From contig CM043966.1 of assembly GCA_014529385.2 (NCBI GenBank), forward strand, positions 85,406,087 to 85,470,086: a stretch of 64,000 nt of DNA. The letters run 5' to 3'. Below, piece after piece: positions 58,640 to 64,000 of the stretch; within the stretch, counting starts at the first letter, position 1, and each line of letters opens with the position of its first letter. A program made the translations under genes and the position numbers. The notes under the pieces were generated by a model. That model saw nothing but the letters and a program-made list of their open reading frames with translations. It made no database searches and was not told the origin of the DNA. This stretch comes from Adiantum capillus-veneris (taxonomy: Eukaryota > Streptophyta > Polypodiopsida > Polypodiales > Pteridaceae).

Positions 58640-60028
58640 ACCCGAATGAATTGGTCAACAAGAAATGCTTGAGCAGGGATGCGAGGGTTGATGGTTTGTT
58701 TTTCTAGAATACCCTTTGAGTTTCACAACAACAGCCTTGGATAAAATTTCACCAAGGATAAGATATTAAGCCTAGAGGTGGGTTCGGGTTATGCTTGATG
58801 AATTTACAAAATTATAGAAAACTTAGATAACTTAGAAATGATTTGAGCTAAGATTGTTTCTAAAAGGAGTAGAGTTTTGATCCACAATTGGTTCTAGAGT
58901 AGCCTTAGGGGCCTCAAGGTAAAAAATGGCAAAAAAATTTAGGACTTTGCTCTTAAAATCTGAACATGTCATTTTTGAACCTACAGTCAATCTTTACTTT
59001 GGGGAATCTATGGGTCTCAAGTTCTAAGAGAGACTCTGAGCCTATATTAGAAACATTCTAATCTCAAATCACTTTCAATTCAGTAACCGTTTTGAGAATT
59101 TAGGGTTACTTGTGTGTCCCCTGGCCCTCTAGGTGTCCGCAGCCCACCTTGTATCCAAAATGTATCCTCTTTGGTAGAAACAATCTAGGCAATAGAAAAC
59201 TAAATTTTGGTACTTTAAACTGCTCAAAGCTACCAAGAAATATTATCAATTAACCCAAAAGTATATAGGGCCATTATCCCACCTAAAATTCACAAGGAAG
59301 TCCAAAATAAAAAATACCATGTTGAGCAAGACTTTCTTTTTGTGTCTTCATGTGTTGAGAAAAGGCCAAATTGCATAATTTTAAGATCTTTCACTCTCTT
59401 TTTACTCAAATGTGCTAGAAAACATAAAATCCTGATCTAAATTGATTGATTATTAGCTACCTAAGCATAATCTAATGAGTAATCATGTAGGATCTCTAGC
59501 TTCTGTTTGTTAGCATTCCTAGTCAATGGTACTAATAATTGTGTGACCATTGTGCCAAGTCTAGAAGCTCTTCACCTGGCTAGCATTTGTTGGCTACCGT
59601 ACTTGTGTATGGGATGGTATACATGTCATGGAACATGCTCAACCTACCTCATCGAGCTAGACAACTCACGATGATTTGGTGAAAATGTCCTTTCTCAATC
59701 CACTTACTCGATGGAATACTCAATCTTCAAACTACATTCAACAAAGCAACTACACTGACACATCAATCAAACATGGAATGTGTATGAAGCACTCAAGAAA
59801 GCACACATGTGGGCAAGAAAGAGAACACACGCTCAATGAGAATAGAAGAGATTGAGAGACGTAGATAAGCTCTTCTCAACTTCTCTCAATCATACAAGCA
59901 ATGGAGAGATTAATTCTCTATAAACACTCAAAAGCATGTAGAAAGTGTCACAAGCACGCTTTCCATGTGGGCAAGAAAGAGAACACACGCTTATAGAAGC
60001 TATCTAGAAGTGATCAAAGCTTGAGCTT
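58640..60028. other. Spacer with a 28-base direct repeat
   Basis: catgtgggcaagaaagagaa plus cacacgct occurs at 59806-59833 and 59964-59991. Otherwise AT-rich and without features. Confidence 0.5.
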
Positions 60029-60288
60029 GTTGCCATGGAGAGGAGAGCTCTTGCTAGTCAACAGAGGGCAAGATGGAGAGGGTGAACATGGAGGTGACCA
60101 CGCGAGCAGATAAAGAAAGAGCTAACAAATATTTGTACAAAAACTAAACTCTCTATTAAAAAAAATATGTATACAATGTCTTTTTAAAGTCTTCTAAGCT
60201 TGTGTAACTATCAACCACTCTAACCTATGGTGCATAACATGCATCATTTAAGAGATCCATCACAAAGAGGAACATTTTATTCCTAACA
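60029..60288 (-). repeat. Element G 3' LTR
   Basis: It shares with the other LTR the blocks gtggtgcataac-like (60229), ctctattaaaaaaa (60151) and cattttattcctaaca at the end. The outer border is estimated from alignment. Confidence 0.68.
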
Positions 60289-61081
60289 ATCCCCCTTCAA
60301 GCCTATCTACCAGGTAAGGCTTGATAACTAAAATGAGAATTTAGAGTAATTTTGATCCATCTAATTACATAGACTTCAGCCCCCCTAGACCATAACATAG
60401 TTTGTGTGTTCTTATCCAACAAGAATCAGGATTGATGGACAACACAAGCTCAATAAACAAGGCATTAAAATCAACCAAGACAAACTTGATGGTCTTACCA
60501 CTAACTAAACATAATATCAGGGCACTATATGAAACTCTTACAAATTTACTTAGTATATAATTGCTAATGCATAGCTCAAAACCACCACATGAATGTTTGA
60601 AAAAAGATTTAGAATACACCCCAAATAATTTGATCGAATAGTTTTCATATGCCGGTTTGCAAAATTTCATCACCATAGAGTATGAAGTTATTGGAGAGCT
60701 TCATTGTCATAAAACTCATCCTCGTTCTTGTCTTTAGCTTTGTAGCAAAAGCACAAGCGGTTTGTATGTCAAAAAAGAAGTTTGCAACATTAAAAAAGGA
60801 ACAATTTTACATACAAGACAACTCTATCTACTTTGATCAGATAAAAAACTTCGTGAAGCTCCGTAGAAGTTTGAATTTGTGATGCCGATGAATCAAGTAC
60901 TTTTGACACTTGGAAAAGAAGAAACAAAACTCTCAAATACCTCTCAAAAGGTGCAATATTGGACTCTACACATGAGACAAAAAAGTGCCAAGCACTATTT
61001 TGCTTCCTATTTATGGAACATTTTTTGAGAACCGATCTCTATAGAATTTTTCATGATCAACACCTTGCTTTGATACCATAT

Positions 61082-61340
61082 TGGTGAATAGAGGGGAGGA
61101 TGGAGATTAGTGAAGAGAGGGTGGAGATGGAGGAGACCATGAGAGCATGCGCGCGCACACACACAGAGATTCAAAAACTAAGTTCTCTATTAAAAAAAGA
61201 TGCATACAATGTCTTTTTGAAGCCTTGTAAGATCATGCAACAACCAAAATTAACCATACAAACTAGCAAACACTCAACATGTGGTGCATAACCTGTATGG
61301 TTTAAAACATCCATCAGATGGGGAAGGTTTTATTCCTAAT
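61082..61340 (-). repeat. Element G 5' LTR
   Basis: It begins tggtgaatagagg next to the PBS and ends tattcctaat. A short AC run with gcgcgc lies at 61150-61163. Confidence 0.68.
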
Positions 61341-61550
61341 AGCTCTTTCTTAGAGATTAGGTCTTACATTCTAAAAGTTGACTTTTATACCTAGGGCTTC
61401 AAACGAGTTGTCCATCTAGAAAATATTCAAAATAATTAGTCTAAACATAAATTAAGGATTGTTCAAGAATATCTTTTTTATTAAGGGACTGAGTTTCCTC
61501 CTTGCAAAGAAGGCAACCGAAAATAATAGTTGAATTTTTGAATTTGCAAG

Positions 61551-61598
<48 letters not shown>

Positions 61599-63622
61599 AA
61601 ATAAATAAATACATGTATTTATGTATGTATATATACGTATAAAATTTACTAAAATTATGCAAGTGAAGTCAAGCCGTGTCAAAATATGAAATAGAAAGAT
61701 TCATTTAATATTTTAAAATAAAAATAACATAAAAAATAAGTCTCCATCACGAAAATGAAAACAATGAAAGTATGCTAACCATCTCAACACGAAGGCTTCT
61801 TTTTAGAAAGCCAAAAAAGATACATCATACAAGATACAATGGGTTGCTTTTAGAAAGCCAAAAACAATGTGCAACAAGGATAAAGTGGGTAAATTGATTT
61901 ACTTTGGAAAGACTTTATTGGATCACAAAAATTAAAGTGTTTATTGGGACATTAAATCTAGGATCATAAAGTAAATATTATTTAAACTAAAGTATAAGGG
62001 TTCCTTTCAGTTCAACTTTGATCAAGGCTTTCAAGGTCTTCTTCCATCATCTTTTGACGAGGGAGGTGAATGTAACAATAGGTGTGACCTTTCAAAAGGA
62101 TGGGAGGTTGGGAACTTTTACACGAATCTTGCATTCTCTGAGCTTTCATGCTAAAAGTATGAGTACACCTTTTTGGACTTCAAATGTACTTTTAGATGGA
62201 AGGTTACATTCGATCATCTTTGGCCATACCTAACATGTACTTTTACTTGAAAGCTTACACTTGTACTTTTAAGATTGTTTGGAGCATGGTCCCACCTAAT
62301 GCATACCATATTGGAAACAATACTTTTAAAAGAGCGTCAGTCGTCGTTATGCTCAAAACCTACCATTTTCCAAAAAATTGGAAAACCTACATATGATTAA
62401 TTTTAGAGGTAAATTGGCTATATTTGAAGAGTAAATTTCTCTAATTTTTTGTTCTCACCTTCAAATTCAAACACTAAAGGTACATCTACTAATTTGTAGG
62501 TGGGGTTAACATTGAATTTAGGTAGACTTTATTAAATTTATTCCACGCAAGGGAAAATAACAAGGAGATGGGGATTAAAATAGAGAAATCGATTGAGGGA
62601 AAGAGAGATTGTATTATTAAGGGCCTTTGCTCAATTATTGAAAAAGCCTGAGGCGGTTATTTTCACGAGAACAACAACGTATGAAACGATGATCTTTCCA
62701 ACATCAAGCATTTATCACAATGGGAGTGTTGAAATGTTCAAAGAAAGTTTTGAACTTTCTGACTGATGGGCAAGTTGGAAAGCTTTATAGAGCTTTGAAA
62801 AAGCCTAATGTTGGTGTAAATATTGATTAATAGTCTGAATTTTCCTTGTGTATTTGTAGGTATAGGAGAACAATATGCATATTTTCTGAGGATTGGCTCT
62901 ATAATTTTCCAATATTGAGAACCAAGATGTTACTCTATAGGTGATATTTATAGAAACTTATTGGAGGTGCATGGGTTTGTGACTATCACCTAGTATAGTA
63001 GTTCCTTACTCATGTTATAGTACTTGTCTCCAAAAACATATCCATATTCAATGGCCTTCTAACTTTTGTTGGATTGCCGATGTGTCAAGGCTCGCCAAAA
63101 ACTTGTTTCTAGTCAGAGGAAAAAAAGGGCACACTTAACATTCTCCCAAATTTTAGGCAAAATTTGAAGGATTTGTAGGTTTTTATATCAAATTTTGTAA
63201 AATTTTACGTGTTTTCTTCTCAAAGCAAGCTCAATATATAGCCAAGATTTTGCAATTTTAGTTGTTAAGGATACAATAAAGGCCGTGCTTTTTTTCTCCA
63301 GAGATTGCTATGCATATTGGCTAAGATTTTTAATTTTCATAGTGGATAAACCAGTTTTGTGAAAATCATTCACCCAAATATATACAATTCCTTTCTATGT
63401 TTTTCCAAAGACAAAATCGTAAAAAGTTGAGCTATTTTCTTTCTTTAACAATTTAGGTGGACCATCTCCTTTTACCCTTGCTCCCAAGAAGAATTAGTAA
63501 GATTTTAAGCGGCACGATTGCAAGCAGAGAGACACTTTTCTCAAAACTTGGGATAAACATACCTGACACTTATCAACAACGTTTTTCCTTTTCTTAAACA
63601 AGAGTACCCCACTTGTTATCAA

Positions 63623-63673
<51 letters not shown>

Positions 63674-63680
63674 GTGTTGT

Positions 63681-63716
<36 letters not shown>

Positions 63717-64000
63717 AGAGACTTGTTTAACATTGTAGGAACAATCCCAAGAGAACTCAAAAATCTAACCCACAAGTCCCAAACACAAGGCCTATACTCA
63801 AGATGGAAACATGATCACCAATCTACCACACTAGGGAAATTTCCTCTTCTTACTAGAGTGCACAAACACAAACACACACATCACCAAACTACCACACTAG
63901 GAGTTTTCCTCTTGAGAGAATGAGTAAGAGTGTCAGCGACCAATACTCAATGCCCCTCTTTATAGAAATAGGAGAACATATGTCACCTTGTCTTACATTG
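61341..64000. other. Spacer with GT and GA microsatellites
   Basis: AT-rich. (TG)n at 61555-61585. (GT)n at 63624-63670 followed by (GA)n at 63684-63712, the same GT-then-GA pairing as in intron 1 of the hydrolase. Frames across these are repeats only. No gene or element border is recognised up to the window end. Confidence 0.6.

Larger units (their letters stand above)
60029..61340 (-). mobile_element. Miniature copia-type LTR element G
   Basis: LTRs of about 260 bases (60029-60288 and 61082-61340) enclose under 800 bases. On the minus strand a PBS (TGGTATCAAAGC, 61067-61078) lies just inside the right LTR and a purine tract (GAAGGGGGAT, 60289-60298) just before the left one, which starts TGTTAGGAATAAAATG. 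The flanks agctt (60024-60028) and agctc (61341-61345) fit a target duplication with one change. No Pol domain remains. It is a TRIM-like or internally deleted element that depends on others to move. The LTRs have diverged a good deal, so it is old. Confidence 0.75.

Overview
This is nuclear DNA from a land plant, most likely one with a large, transposon-filled genome. It has long AT-rich spacers and nested, decayed LTR retrotransposons of both the Ty1/copia and Ty3/gypsy classes. Every primer-binding site seen is an initiator-Met-tRNA type (TGGTATCAGAGC or a close variant). There are many CT/GA and GT microsatellites, and one spliced plant gene. A gymnosperm would fit, but no sequence mark fixes the species.

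Layout. 1-1610: the 3' end and 3' LTR of a gypsy element with long LTRs. 1735-2560: a trace of a copia gag (minus). 2580-6225: a decayed non-chromodomain gypsy pol (plus). 6454-12158: copia element A (minus, TSD gggca). 12440-13150: a 0.7 kb foldback. 13651-16776: a decayed chromovirus-like gypsy (plus). 16830-17713: a deleted copia remnant D with LTR and PBS. 17808-23315: copia element B (minus, TSD actca), a sister of A and the best-preserved copia. 23749-38182: gypsy element F with 1.9-2.1 kb LTRs, inserted in a GA microsatellite. F is split at 26152-31929 by a younger chromovirus C with an exact caaag TSD. 38383-42107: element E, with short LTRs, a PBS and a long non-coding interior. 42108-46478: spacer. 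46480-49800: the only intact host gene found, a five-exon IAA-amino-acid hydrolase of the ILR1/ILL6 type. 49798-64000: mostly AT-rich spacer holding copia traces, two inverted copies of a small foldback with GC-rich hairpins (52350-53338), a GC-rich patch (55670-56410), a miniature copia-type element G (60029-61340) and GT/GA microsatellites.

The hydrolase would release free auxin from amino-acid conjugates. Everything else recognisable is transposon-derived, and most copies carry stops, frameshifts or deletions, many of a C-to-T kind expected from decay of methylated DNA. The two features least explained by known classes are the hairpin foldbacks near 52.3-53.3 kb and the patchwork interior of element E.
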